This document shows, one piece after another, positions 11,384 to 21,700 of a DNA stretch of 64,000 nt (position 1 is the first letter of the stretch; each line of letters begins with the position of its first letter). The DNA comes from Acanthamoeba sp. SK_2022b. Its lineage: Eukaryota > Discosea > Longamoebia > Acanthamoebidae. The translations under genes and the position numbers were made by a program. Under the pieces are notes generated by a model. The model did no database searches, was not told the DNA's origin, and saw nothing but the letters and a program-made list of their open reading frames with translations. The DNA lies in assembly GCA_027943245.1 (NCBI GenBank), contig JANDJZ010000140.1:1-64000 (forward strand), read 5' to 3'.

Positions 11384-11582
11384 ACAGGCGGTGGACCCAC
11401 GCATTTATCTCTCCTTTTTTAAACTTCTATTTATATGTCGATAGCTACGCACGAGTGAATATTCTCTCGTGACGAATACATAAACAATTTATTAATTCAA
11501 CAATTCATTCCCCTTTTGCATTTCTTTTCTGGTGCATTATTTTTGTTTGTATTTTATCTGTGAGGTTACCGAAGGAAGGCAC

Positions 11583-13677
11583 ATGGAGTGGGCGCTGTGG
11601 GCTGCCGTGCTGGCGCTGGCCGTGGCGCTGGCCGTGGCCACGCGACGGAGGACCGGTTCCGTGCAGACGTCATCCAAGCTGCCGTTGCCGCCGGGCACGA
11701 TGGGCCTGCCGTGGTTCGGAGACACTGGCCTGGGCCTCTACCTGCGCCACCCGGCCGAGTGGAACACCCGCAAACGAGCGATCTACGGGGACATCTTCAA
11801 GGCCCGGTTGTTCTGGCGCGACACCATCCTCCTCTCACGACCTCTGGACAACCACTGGCTCCTTCACGTACGTCTTCCTATCTTGCTCATTGCTTTGCTT
11901 TGCTTTGCTTTGTTTTTTTTTTTTTTTTTGGAATATTCATTCAAATATATATTAATATATTCAAAATTATAATTGCAGGGCGAGGGCAAGTTCGTGAACG
12001 TGGCGCACCCATGGACCTGGAAGCAGCTCCTGGGCGCACACTCGCTGTCGGTGGCGACGGGCGACGACCACGCGCGCAAGCGGGCCGTCCTTTCCAAGGC
12101 CTTCACGCCCACGTACGCCTTTCCACTCACACTTCCCGGCGACTGCGCCAGGCTTACACGGCCACGCTGATTCGATCAGGGCATCGGACTGTACGCGCCC
12201 GTCATCGAGAAACTCGCTCGAGAGACACTCGACAGCTGGGCCAGCAAAGGCGAGTTCCAGCTAAACGACGAGGTTCACTCCACCTATCATTTTTTCTTCC
12301 ATTTCTAATTTGAAATGTTTAAAACTTTATATTTATATTTATAATTTAATAATTTGTGGTTTTTCCCCTATCGCGCAGGCAAAGCCGTTTGCGTTCCGGA
12401 TGGCCACGAGCATCCTGCTGGGCCTTGACCTCACCGAGGCGCAGGCGACGGCCTTCACCGACCTCTTTGGCGTGTGGCTCAAGGGCTTCATGGGCCTGCC
12501 CTTCGACCTGCCCTTCACCACCTTTGGCCGGGCCATGAAGGCGCGGCGGCAGCTGCTGGCCATGGTCGAGGAGGTCATCCTGCAGCGCCTCGTGCGCGAC
12601 GGCCAAGAAGGGGCGACCGACCGCCAGCGCGCCCCCGTGGCCCGCGACATCCTCTCCATCCTTCTACACGACATCCGGACCGGCGCCGAGGAGAGCCTCA
12701 GCATGGACGAGCTCAAGGACCAGGTCCTCCTCCAGATGTTCGCCGGCCACGACACCACGTCGGCCGCGCTCACCTCCCTCGCGTTCGTGATCGCGCGCTA
12801 CCCCGAGGTCCGTCGCCGCCTGCGCGACGAGGTGGCCCACGCGTTCCCCGACCCCGCCCAGCCGATCCCCGCCGATGCCCTCACGTAGCCCCTCCCCCCC
12901 ACCTTTCCCTCTACCGAATGGGCCCATCCATGGCTTCCCAGTGAATGGAGCGCTGACGCCGGCGCACGCACGCGCGTGTTGTTGGGGGGGGGGCTGAGCA
13001 GCGGGGAGTACCTGAACGCGGTGATCAAGGAGGTGCTGCGCGTCTACACGCCCGTCGGTGGCGGCTTCCGCGACCTGGCGGAGGACGTGGAGTACGACGA
13101 GCGATGGCTCTTTCCCAGAGGCTGGAAGATCAGGTCAAGCCCGTGCGCGTGCGTAGCGTAGATGGTTGCAACACGTGAGCTCACCGGAGGGGGATTCCAC
13201 TCCTTCGCGATGGGCGTGTGTGTCGCGCAGGTTCTCGGCGTTGGCGAGCCACAGCGACGCCACCGTGTGGCCGCAGCCGGACAAGTTCGATCCCGATCGC
13301 TTCCTGGAGCCCCGAAGAGAGGTCCACTTCCCCTTTTTATATTTTAATATTGATTGATTAATTATTTTCAATTATTTCTGAATTTTTTTTAATGTGTAAT
13401 TTTGTTGGTTTAAAACGGCGATCGGCCGATGCAGGACCAAAAGGTGAAGGGCGGATACATCCCGTGGGGCGGCGGGGCGAGGGTGTGTCTGGGCCAGAGG
13501 CTGGCCGTGCTCGAGCTGCGCGTGTTCGCCATCCTCCTCGTGCGCAGCTACGACGCCGAGATCGTGGGCGACGCGTCGCGCATGCACTACTTCCCCTTCC
13601 AGTTCCCGCTCGCTGCCTACCGCGTCCGGCCCGCCGCGACGCCCAACACTGACCCACGCCTCTCCCCCGCCCATTAA
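11583..13677 (+). CDS. Cytochrome P450 monooxygenase
   Basis: Membrane-anchored haem-thiolate monooxygenase. The start MEWALWAAVLALAVALAVAT is a signal-anchor helix, followed by the proline hinge LPLPPGTMGLPWFGD. Key motifs: I-helix AGHDTTSAALTSLAF, ExxR in NAVIKEVLRVYTP, the PERF-like FDPDRFLEPRR, and the haem loop WGGGARVCLGQRLAVLELRV with the Cys ligand. About seven exons; introns lie after WLLH (near 11868), after SKAFTP, after FQLNDE, after IPADALT, after the FPRGWKI segment, and before DQKVKGGY. The stop is at 13675-13677. The overall order and the GIGLYAPVIEKLARE segment fit the CYP26/CYP51-like eukaryotic microsomal group, but the family number cannot be assigned from motifs. It is convergent with the lipase gene, with 122 bases between the stops. 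Confidence 0.93.
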
Positions 13678-13799
13678 CACGAATATATAAACATTTATTC
13701 TAAAATAAATATTTAAAAATAGTCATGTGACCTGTCTCTGTACAGGGCGTGATGTGTGCGTGTGTGCCATCACTTGCTGGAGGGAGGCCTCGCTCTCTC

Positions 13800-14929
13800 T
13801 CAGTGCCCGTGGCGAGCGAGGTCGTGCAGGACCTGGTCGTAGAAGCGCGGCAGGACGGGGTAGCGATGGGCGCGCCGCACGCCCAGGGGCCAGTCGATGA
13901 GCTCGAGGTGGCCCGCCGGGACGGTGCCCAGGAAGCGGCCCCACTTGGCACCCTCGACGCCCACGAAGCCGTCGTTGGGGCCCTCCCGCTCGTGCACGCG
14001 GTCGTAGGCCCACCGGCTCCACCCGGTCAGGGCGTTTCTCGGCTTGAAGCCCGCGTAGGAGTAGTAGTTGACGTCGGCGTGGTCGGGCGTCGCGTCGTTG
14101 AGGTCCTGCACGCATTGGGGCGTGAGGCAGCGGAACGCTTCCGCGCCGAAGCCCGCCCGCAGGAGATGCCGGTCGTAGCCGTTTTCGACGAAGCGCCTGG
14201 CGAGGGAGGAGCCCCGGTGGGGCGTGGAGATGGTGGTGAGGCTCTCGACCACCTCGTGGCCCGCCAGGTGGTGGATCATGCACCGCGCGTCGAGCCCGCC
14301 CTGTTTCATACAACACGAGCTCCAGTTGTGCAAGCGATCGTGTAGCTGGTTCAAGAGTGAGGGGAGGTGTACCATGGAGAAGGCTACGAGGTTGACCTTT
14401 TTGACGTCCCTGGTCGTGCACGTTGAGCTCAACCTGCATCAAGCGCAAGCGTGGCGGGAGGGGGAGTGCGTACGGGCGCGCAGCAAGAAATGCATCAACT
14501 TGCCGCCGCAGCTCGGCCGCGCGCTCTCGAACGTGCCCCGTGCCAGGCACAACCGTCTCTACCACCGTGGCACCTCGGCTTCGCAGGTGCGTCGCTACCC
14601 TGCCCCAGTATTCCACCTTCCCCACCCCCTGCCCACAGCTCAATCCTTGTTGATTATTTTATGTTATGTTATTTTATGTATTGTGCATTTGAATGCTCCC
14701 GTCAGGGAGCAGCGGATACCTTGATGTCGAGCTGGTTCCAGAAGATGAGGCCGGGACACAGTACAATTGGGAGGCGCGGCAGCGCAGCATCACCCGCGCG
14801 GTGGTTGGCCTCGTGCATCGGCGCACCGCCACAGTGGCGAGTGGCGAGCAGCCGCACGCCTGCGAGAGGTGTACCGCGCTGCCTGCCCAGCGTCTCTGGT
14901 GCGCGCCAGAGCGCACGGGTAGAGCGCAT
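13800..14929 (-). CDS. Triacylglycerol lipase-like alpha/beta hydrolase
   Basis: Secreted or vesicular lipase-type hydrolase resembling bacterial class I lipases. The oxyanion region reads PIVLCPGLIFWNQLDIKVEY, followed by WGRVATHLRSRGATVVETVV. The nucleophile elbow is assembled by splicing: exon end VNLVAFSM joins GGLDARCMIHHLAG, giving A-F-S-M-G around the Ser. Then SLTTISTPHRGSSLARR, a classic post-elbow segment, an Asp in GPNDGFVGVEGAKWG and the catalytic His in GHLELIDWP. The stop is at 13800-13802. I chose ATG 14929 (MRSTRALWRAPETL). An in-frame hydrophobic extension to about 15040 (SSFSFLVISAYANL) could be a signal peptide but would need a non-ATG start or another exon. Introns: after LDIK, after FLAARP and inside the elbow. 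Confidence 0.85.
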
Positions 14930-15312
14930 CTTGGTGGATCTTGAGAGAAGCCAGTCAATGTGCAGGCTTCGCAGGTTTGCGTACGCACTGATTACGAGAA
15001 AGGAAAAAGAAGAAAAAAGATGGAGGCTTGATGAGTACAAGAATTGATGTTACGAAAGGAGGTGTATTTGAGTTGCTGTGCTGAACATGATGTCGAAGGG
15101 GCGCCATGGTGGAAGAAGAAAACAGCTTGGAGGGTAGATACAGCAGAAAGGATGGAAAAGAAGGATAGATTCGAAAGACGTGATTGATTGCGGGGTGGAT
15201 GGGTCGGGCGTGCCCGAGAGCGGACGTCGATGAAAGATGTTGTATGAGAGCGAGGTCGAATGGGGATCGTCAGAGACGTTCTCGGGCAGCACCGTACTGG
15301 AAGAAGGCGAGC
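14930..15312. other. Intergenic between lipase 5' end and eIF1 3' end
   Basis: Purine-rich stretch (14998-15060) and plain unique sequence. Possibly holds a further 5' exon of the lipase. I see no other gene. Confidence 0.5.
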
Positions 15313-15645
15313 CTAGAAACCATGCACCTTGATGGCGTTCTGCGAGACGATGCCCTTGCTGATGATGAAATCCTTCACCTTCTCTCTCTGGTCGCCCTGC
15401 AGCTGGATCACCTGGCCGTACTCTTCACTTTCGATGACGGTGCCGTTGCAGCAGAGTTGCTTACGCAGGGCCTTCAGGACCTTCTCGATGTGCTTCTTGG
15501 GGATGCCCTGGATGGTCGTTACGGACTTCTTACCGTTTCGCTTCTGGATGCGAAGATGCACGTAGCTCTCTTCGCCTCCCTTTCCTTCCGACTTGAGCTC
15601 AGCTTCGGGGTCAAATCTCCCGCCCAAGTTGAGTATATCTGTCAT
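15313..15645 (-). CDS. EIF1: Translation initiation factor eIF1 (SUI1)
   Basis: 110-residue protein, the usual eIF1 length. It binds the 40S subunit near the P site and enforces start-codon fidelity. The sequence MTDILNLGGRFDPEAE opens the protein; the SUI1 core is visible: YVHLRIQKRNGKKSVTTIQG, then IPKKHIEKVLKALRKQLCCN, GTVIESEEYGQVIQLQGDQR and EKVKDFIISKGIVSQNAIKV, ending HGF. The single uninterrupted frame has a stop at 15313-15315. The ATG at 15645 gives the canonical N-terminus; the in-frame upstream extension is probably 5' leader or an upstream exon. The divergent neighbour on the plus side is absent. Confidence 0.95.
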   Translation of the reverse strand: MTDILNLGGRFDPEAELKSEGKGGEESYVHLRIQKRNGKKSVTTIQGIPKKHIEKVLKALRKQLCCNGTVIESEEYGQVIQLQGDQREKVKDFIISKGIVSQNAIKVHGF

Positions 15646-16495
15646 AAAAAGTGGTCGAGGGGTACGCGCTCTTTCTCTCTCTTCGAAGTTGGTGATGGAG
15701 TCGGGGCTGAGGAAGATCTGCTGTCGAGAGTCTTCTTTCAACCGAGCGATCGAGTCGATGAGGAGTAGCGCTGTGCTGATTGGTTTCAAAGGTGAAGATC
15801 AGAAAAAATAACGCCAAAATACTAAAATACACCAGGGCAACGGTGTCCAAGAATCTTCCCGCCTGATTGGCAGGATTGTTTTTGAATCCCGATTCGCTCT
15901 GCCGGCCAACCTCGAATCAAAGAAAATGCGTGGAACACCGAAGTGAGAATTCGCTGCGAACACTATTCCCAACTCTTTCTTCGCCGCATTGGGTAATTCC
16001 TGGTTCTCTATCGTTTGGTTACCCAGTGGCAAAGCTTTTTATCTGTTAAGTTTGATGCGTGGTAAAATGTGCCACCTGTGATGGTTGTGAAGGTGGTTGT
16101 AAATCTGCCCATTCCTGCAGATAGCTGGAATCAATGGTGACCAGCTGCACCAGGTGCTGTTGCATTGCAATGCTGCAAGGCTTACATCTGCTGTTGGTGT
16201 CTGTCCTGCTTCTCTCTTCCTCCTCTTGTCATGCAGCCACTTGCATTCCCATCATTTCTTCCCAGCTGCTGTCATGTCTTCACCATATATTATACTTCTC
16301 TCCAACAAGAAGCTATTCTCACACCAAAAGACAGTGCATGAGTACTACTCCTATATGCCAGCAAGCCAGCAAACTTATTGCAATCAGTTTCCACTCACTC
16401 CAAGCTCACACTTGGGCCTGCCATTTATTTGCTCCTGTTTATGCTGTCTTTGTTGAATGCTCTGTTAGTTTTGCCTCAGCAAATTTGTGAAGTAA
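15646..16495. other. Intergenic with CpG-free segment
   Basis: 15646-16058 is mixed flank of the eIF1 gene. From 16060 to 16526 no CpG occurs and the sequence is CA/TG- and CT-rich, reaching into the last bases of the ATP-grasp gene. No supported gene. Confidence 0.55.
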
Positions 16496-17986
16496 TCACT
16501 GGTGGTGCAGGGTGGCACTTGTCAGTCGGTGGATACAGGCGTCAGAGAGGCGAAAGAAGAGCTCAGGGTCCAATGCCTCGACTTCAGAGACCACCAAACG
16601 ACCAGCATTCTCTCGAAGTAGATCGATCCGGACGAACAGAAGTCGCCTATGCTCATCATGTTCCCCTTTCCTCTGATGCTGTGGTCGTAGGGGCCGTCGC
16701 TTCTCCTCCTTGGGCACACTACGAGCCTGTGCCTTTTCCTTTCCCTTGGTTGGCTGTTGCCACGCCTTCCCTCGGCTTGCTCGCTCCTCGTCAGCGCTGC
16801 TGCACTCATCACGAGATCCCTTGGCCGCGCTTGGCCTGTTGCTGTAGAACGAAGTGGAGCACCGGGAGGGAGAGTAAATGGCCTCGAGGGACGCGAGTAT
16901 GGCGGCTCGGGCCAACTCGACCTCCTCTTCCGTCGCCACATGTCGCTCTATCTTGCCACCTAGATTCACCGCGCCGCCCTCGTGCATCAGAAACGCCAAC
17001 TCGAGGCTCGACACACACGCATACACACACGTGGTACCTTGCACTTTGAAGTCGCCCTGCGTGGGTTTCTTCTTGATTGCATGCACGAACTCGTTCTCGA
17101 TGAAGATGAGCGACACCTCGCCCTTGGTCTTCACCGAGGCTAGAAACGGCTGCAGAAGCAGGTCCTGCCCGCTCAGCATCTGATTCATGCGCTTCGTCAG
17201 CTTCACGTTGTCGCCGTCCCTGGGAGCCGCCGACCGTCCAAAGTAGTCAGACGCAAGAATGCTGGCCTGGCCAGTAGGCGGAAGAGGCCAAACCTGCCAT
17301 TGCCGCTCAGCTTGACCAAGGTGACGTCGTTGCCGAACGAGCCCACGGCAGGCTTGACCACCAGGTACTCGCAGCCCCACTCGTTCTTGCGGGCGATCTC
17401 CTCGACGGCCTGGTCAAAGTCCTGACCTCGCTCGAGCAGCCGGGTGGGCACCACGGGTATGCCGCGCCGCTCCAGGTCGAGCAGGTAGCGCTTGTGGCCG
17501 TTCCACCGGAGCGTCGCTAGATCGGGCAGGAACACCGGACCGCGACCGGGGCCTGCCTGCGCCGCCGCCATGGCGCCCAGCCAGGCCAGCCACTCGGCGT
17601 TTCGCTGCGTGTAGTCCCACGGCGATCGAACCACGCACAAGCGTAGCCTCGACCAGTGCACTGCAGGGCAAGGTGAGACCCAATGACCCGCCCAGCAGCA
17701 CATAAACAGGAAAAAGAGAGAGGTATAAATAAAACAAGCAAGTACCCGAGGGGTCGTTCCACTGGACAATGCGGACGGGGCCATCGGCGGCATCGGCCGG
17801 CTCCGCCGGCGTCTTCTCCTTCTGGCTGCGTTTGGGTCTTGTCGGCACAACGGTTTGACCCTCGCCCGACGGCTGCAGGGCCGCCACAAGAGCCCGGTAC
17901 AGCAGCCGGTCATCGCTCGTGAGCTGCGGAAAGAGAGCACAGGTAACCAGCCCCACAACGCCCTCCCCCTCCTTCTCTTGCTCCAT
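16496..17986 (-). CDS. ATP-grasp enzyme resembling DcsG/prokaryotic glutathione-synthetase-like proteins
   Basis: ATP-dependent carboxylate-amine ligase fold. It starts MEQEKEGEGVVGLVTCALFP then QLTSDDRLLYRALVAALQPS, the usual opening of this family. RLCVVRSPWDYTQRNAEWLA and ATLRWNGHKRYLLDLERRGI, then PVVPTRLLERG, match the DcsG-type order. The ATP-grasp core is in EYLVVKPAVGSFGNDVTLVK, DLLLQPFLASVKTKGEVSLI, FIENEFVHAIKKKPTQGDFK; the end LLFVRIDLLRENAGRLVVSE then VEALDPELFFR holds the metal-binding E-x-D/E pattern. Introns lie near 17680-17749, within 16940-17040, and elsewhere. A frame change near 17262-17293 is explained by a 32-base GT...AG intron. Family members ligate amino-acid-like substrates in bacteria (D-cycloserine synthesis); the substrate here is unknown. 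Bacterial origin is an inference. Confidence 0.83.
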
Positions 17987-18118
17987 TTTAGTTATTTTAT
18001 ACCTGGTTCTTGGAATTTGTTTGTTCTTTTATTTCTAATTGATGCTCAGAGCACACAGGTTCAGCTAAACGTCTGGCAAAAACGAAAGACAGAAAGCTGC
18101 ACACACAGACGCAAAACA

Positions 18119-20681
18119 ATGGAAACCGAGATGGACATCGAGAAGCGTTTTATTAAGAATCCTGACAAGGGCAAGGAGAAGATCGATGCCAAGGCATTTG
18201 TGCCCTTCCTGTTCCCTTCGAGCACCGCCGGTGAAACGGGTGGCGACGAAAAGAAGCCGACCGAGCTCGAGGTGCCCTTTGATGCGCGCACGTTCGGCGA
18301 GCAGCTGCAACAGGGCATGAAGGACCTCTTTTTCAACAACCACCTCAGCGACGTCACCCTCGTCGTGGGGCGTGACGCCGATCGCATTCCTGCACACAAG
18401 TTCATACTCTACGCTTGGAGCCCTAAATTCCAGGTTTGCGCAATCTTTTTAGTAAGAATTATATATCGGTGATGCTTTTTTAATATTTTGTTGGTAAATG
18501 CATATGGATTATTTCTATTGTGAATTTTTATTTTAAATTATTTATTTTCAACCATCTAACGTGAGTTGGCGGTCTGACAGGCTCAGCTGCTTGAGTTGGG
18601 CGAAGAGGGCAGGGAGCTGCAGGTGGAAGTCGAAGGGGACGACGCCGCGCAGCTCTTCAAGATGATGCTGCAGTACATCTACACTGGTACTCTCTATGCG
18701 TTTGCCCCTCTCCCTCCCCAAACAAAAGCAACCGTCTTGCTTGTTGGCTCCTCTCACGCGTGCGATTGGCCAACGCGCAGGCACGTCCGACCAGAAGATC
18801 AACCAACACAACGTCATGCCGCTCCTGCAGCTGTGCGACGAATACGGCATCGACCCGCTCAAGGAGGAGTGCGGCAACTTCCTCTTTTCCAACAGCGAGC
18901 AGGTCAACGTGGGCTACCTGCTCGGTACGACCCCTTGCCACACACGCACGCACGCACGCTTCTCACACATCAATGACCATTGGTGTGTTTATGTGTGCGT
19001 GTGCGTGTGCGTGTGCGTGTGCGTGTGCGTGTGCGTGTGCGTGTGCGTGTGCGTGTGCGTGTGCGTGTCGTAGATGTGGCCGACAAGCACAACATCAAGA
19101 GGCTCGAGAAGCGGTGCGCCGAGTATCTGGCGGCCAACTTCTCGGACATCATCGAGCGCGATGACAGCATGCTCATGCAGCTCAAGACCTCGACCTGGGT
19201 CGAGCTCGTCCAGAGCGACGAAGTCGAGGTCACCAGGTACAGCTTCTTTTTTTAACTTCCATATGTCGTTTTACATTACTACATTTTTATATTTATATTA
19301 ATTTATTCTGTTTTTTGCTTGGCCGGCCAAGAGAGGAGGAGGTCTTCAACGCCGTGCTCAAGTTCGCCGACGTCAACGGGAAGACGGCGGCCGAGAAGCG
19401 GGACATTTTGAACCAGCTCCTGCCGCACATCCGCTACACGCTGTGCTCTCCCAAGTTCCTCAGTACACGCTGCCACCCCCACCTCGGCGCAGCACGCATG
19501 CTGTGTGTGTGGTGTGTGTTGTTGTGGGTGTGCGTGCGTGCGTGCGTGCGTGCGTGGATGGATGGGGCAGTCAAACTGATCCCAATCCTCGTTTGACGGG
19601 GGGGGGGCGCAGTCGAGGAGGTGGAGACCAACCCGGAGCTGATGCAGGTGCCGGTGCTGAAGAGCCTCCTCTTCGAGACCTTCCGCTACAAGGCCAACCC
19701 CAAGACCCCGTTCCTCTTCACTCCCCTCAACACCAAGCGCAGGAAGGGTAAGGCCTTCCCCCCCCCCTCTCCCCATCCCCCAGTCTCCTTTCCACCATGC
19801 TCATTGGCCGTGCGTGTGTTGTGCGTGTGCTGTGCGCAGCCAACTTGAACGTGATGCTGCAGTGGGACAAGGACCAGCCGTTCACCCACGGCGTGTACAC
19901 CCTCGAGAACGAGGAGCTCACCGCGCACAAGTCGTCCATGCCCGGTACGCGCTTCCCCCCCCCCTCTCCCCTGCCAACACTTGCGCTGACGGTGGTGGTG
20001 GTGGTGGTGGGTGTTGTCGCCAAGGCACGATCTACGTTCTGCGCACCAAGAACAAGCTGGAGGGCAGCGGCGCCTTCTACTGGGAGATCCAGATCGACCA
20101 GATGGCCGGCAACCAGGAGCTCCACATCGGCATCGCCGAGGACCACTTCAAGTACGTTACTGCACTCTCAGGTTCATATTATACAGAATGTGATTTTTAA
20201 TTATCATTATTATTATCTAGTTTTTAGTTTTATTATTAATAATAATATATTTAGAATTCGTTTGGTTGGTTGGTGGGCTAATTGGCCGATGCTTGCGCGC
20301 AGCTTCCACACGGCGTACCTGCGGGCGAACGGCACCCATTACATCGAGAGGACCGGCGCCATCATGCAGGGCCACATGCAAGTCGTGCAGGGACCCGCCC
20401 TGAACACCAACGACAAGTACGCGCCCGCGCGCTCGCCGTCGTGTGCGCGCTGCTGATGGTTGAGAGGATGGGCGGGAGAGGGGGGGGGGGTCTCGGATGA
20501 TCATCTAACCTCGCGTCGCGTCGCTCTCTGGTCGCGCCACACGGGCAGCATCGGCTTTGCGCTGAACCTGGACGATGCCACCTTGCAGATCTTCCATAAC
20601 GGAACGCCTGTTCACACCTTCACCAGCGTCACGTACGCGGCCCTTCTCCTCTCGTTCCTCGCTTGCGTTACCCACACGCGA

Positions 20682-20747
<66 letters not shown>

Positions 20748-20873
20748 AATCGCTTGTGGCGTGAAACCAGAGGTCCGGTGTGGCCGTGCGTGGCTGCTCG
20801 TGACGTGGGCACCAGGCTGACGCTGGTGGGCAAGAAGCCCAAGATCTACCAGTTCCCTTCCCTCTCCGCGTGA
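18119..20873 (+). CDS. BTB/POZ-BACK protein with C-terminal SPRY domain
   Basis: Probable Cullin-3 adaptor. Start METEMDIEKRF. The BTB domain spans the first three exons: NNHLSDVTLVVGRDADRIPA, HKFILYAWSPKFQ, then AQLLELGEEGRELQVEVEGD and LFKMMLQYIYTG, with TSDQKINQHNVMPLLQLCDE and CGNFLFSNSEQVNVGYLL following. The BACK-like region is DVADKHNIKRLEKRCAEYLA to EEVFNAVLKFADV and LLPHIRY. The C-terminal SPRY/B30.2 domain reads GTIYVLRTKNKLEGSGAFYW, EIQIDQMAGNQELHIGIAED, then SIGFALNLDDATLQIFHNGT and RLTLVGKKPKIYQFPSLSA, stop at 20871-20873. About twelve exons; introns hold GTGTGC and GT arrays. The role as an E3 substrate receptor is inferred from domain content. Confidence 0.88.
18991..19069. repeat. 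(GTGTGC)n array in BTB-gene intron
   Basis: Thirteen or so GTGTGC units, ending directly at the TAG acceptor of the next exon (DVADKHNI). Confidence 0.92.
20685..20745. repeat. (GT)30 microsatellite in last BTB-gene intron
   Basis: Uninterrupted GT dinucleotides between the SPRY exons ending FTSVT and starting near RLTLVGKK. Confidence 0.93.
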
Positions 20874-21700
20874 TTACGCAGCTCGCGCTTCCTTCTACTC
20901 CCGCCGCATTGTGATGTGCGTCAGGGGTAACATGTTACACATCCAAACAAGGCCATAATAATAATAATAATGTCCATGAACTCGGGCGTGTTGAGCAGGG
21001 GGGTTGTGTCTCTGTGTTGAACAGCACACCTAGCTGTCTGTCTGTGTGTGTATGTGTTGTGCATATGCGCGCTTTGTGGGCTGGCAACAATGTGGTGTGT
21101 ACCCTTGCCATGCTGCAACAAGCCTTGCGCCACAGCCTCAAGGAACTTGCACACAAAGGACTTGTAGCTTGTAATTGTGAGTGCTGCCAGCCACTCAAGC
21201 CATGTATCATTGGAGTAGGTGAAGTCACCCTTCTTGAGGTACACAACCAGGCAAGCCAGGTAGCGCTCAACTGCTGTGTAGCCGGGACTTGTTGTGTGGT
21301 GAGGTTGGACTTGGAGGAACAGCAGAAGGGGGCATGATGCACTTGATGGCAATGTTGGGCTGCTGAGGGCAGCTACAGAGGTGGCATGGCAGTGATGTAA
21401 CAGGCTTTGTGCTCATTCAGCTGCTTGATTGTGCTGAACTGTGCATTGCATTGGACACACATGTGCTCCTGTTGTGGAGCACTGGTGTGAGTCCACTTAA
21501 CCTGAGGCAAAAGCACCATGGTGCGACCTTGTTTCAGCACACAGACTGAGACTGCACCCTTAACCGAAACCTGGCGCAACGCTGACAGGATCCTCCTGAG
21601 GACCATGGCGTTCACACAGCAAAGCAGCATTTGGTCTTCAACCTGTTTGAGCTAAAAATCGATTTAGGCAACAGGTTAGTTCTCAGGGCAGACGCAGAGC
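20874..21700. other. Decayed coding-like DNA, minus strand, with zinc-finger-like stretch
   Basis: No intact gene. On the minus strand, two stretches look like former protein: about 21330-21090 (YLACLVVYLKKGDFTYSND, TWLEWLAALTITSYKSFVCK) and 21630-21373, which includes CVQCNAQFSTIKQLNEHK, a C-x2-C...H pattern like a C2H2 finger lacking its last His spacing. The frames are not joined by plausible splice sites. The sequence is TG-rich. It may be part of the same former element as the broken gene downstream. Confidence 0.35.

Noticed and set aside
10394..11404. 336-codon minus-strand frame opposite the His-rich protein
   Set aside because: Low-complexity Val/Leu/Gly/His translation of GC-rich antisense; the plus-strand frame has a start, intron and coherent composition.
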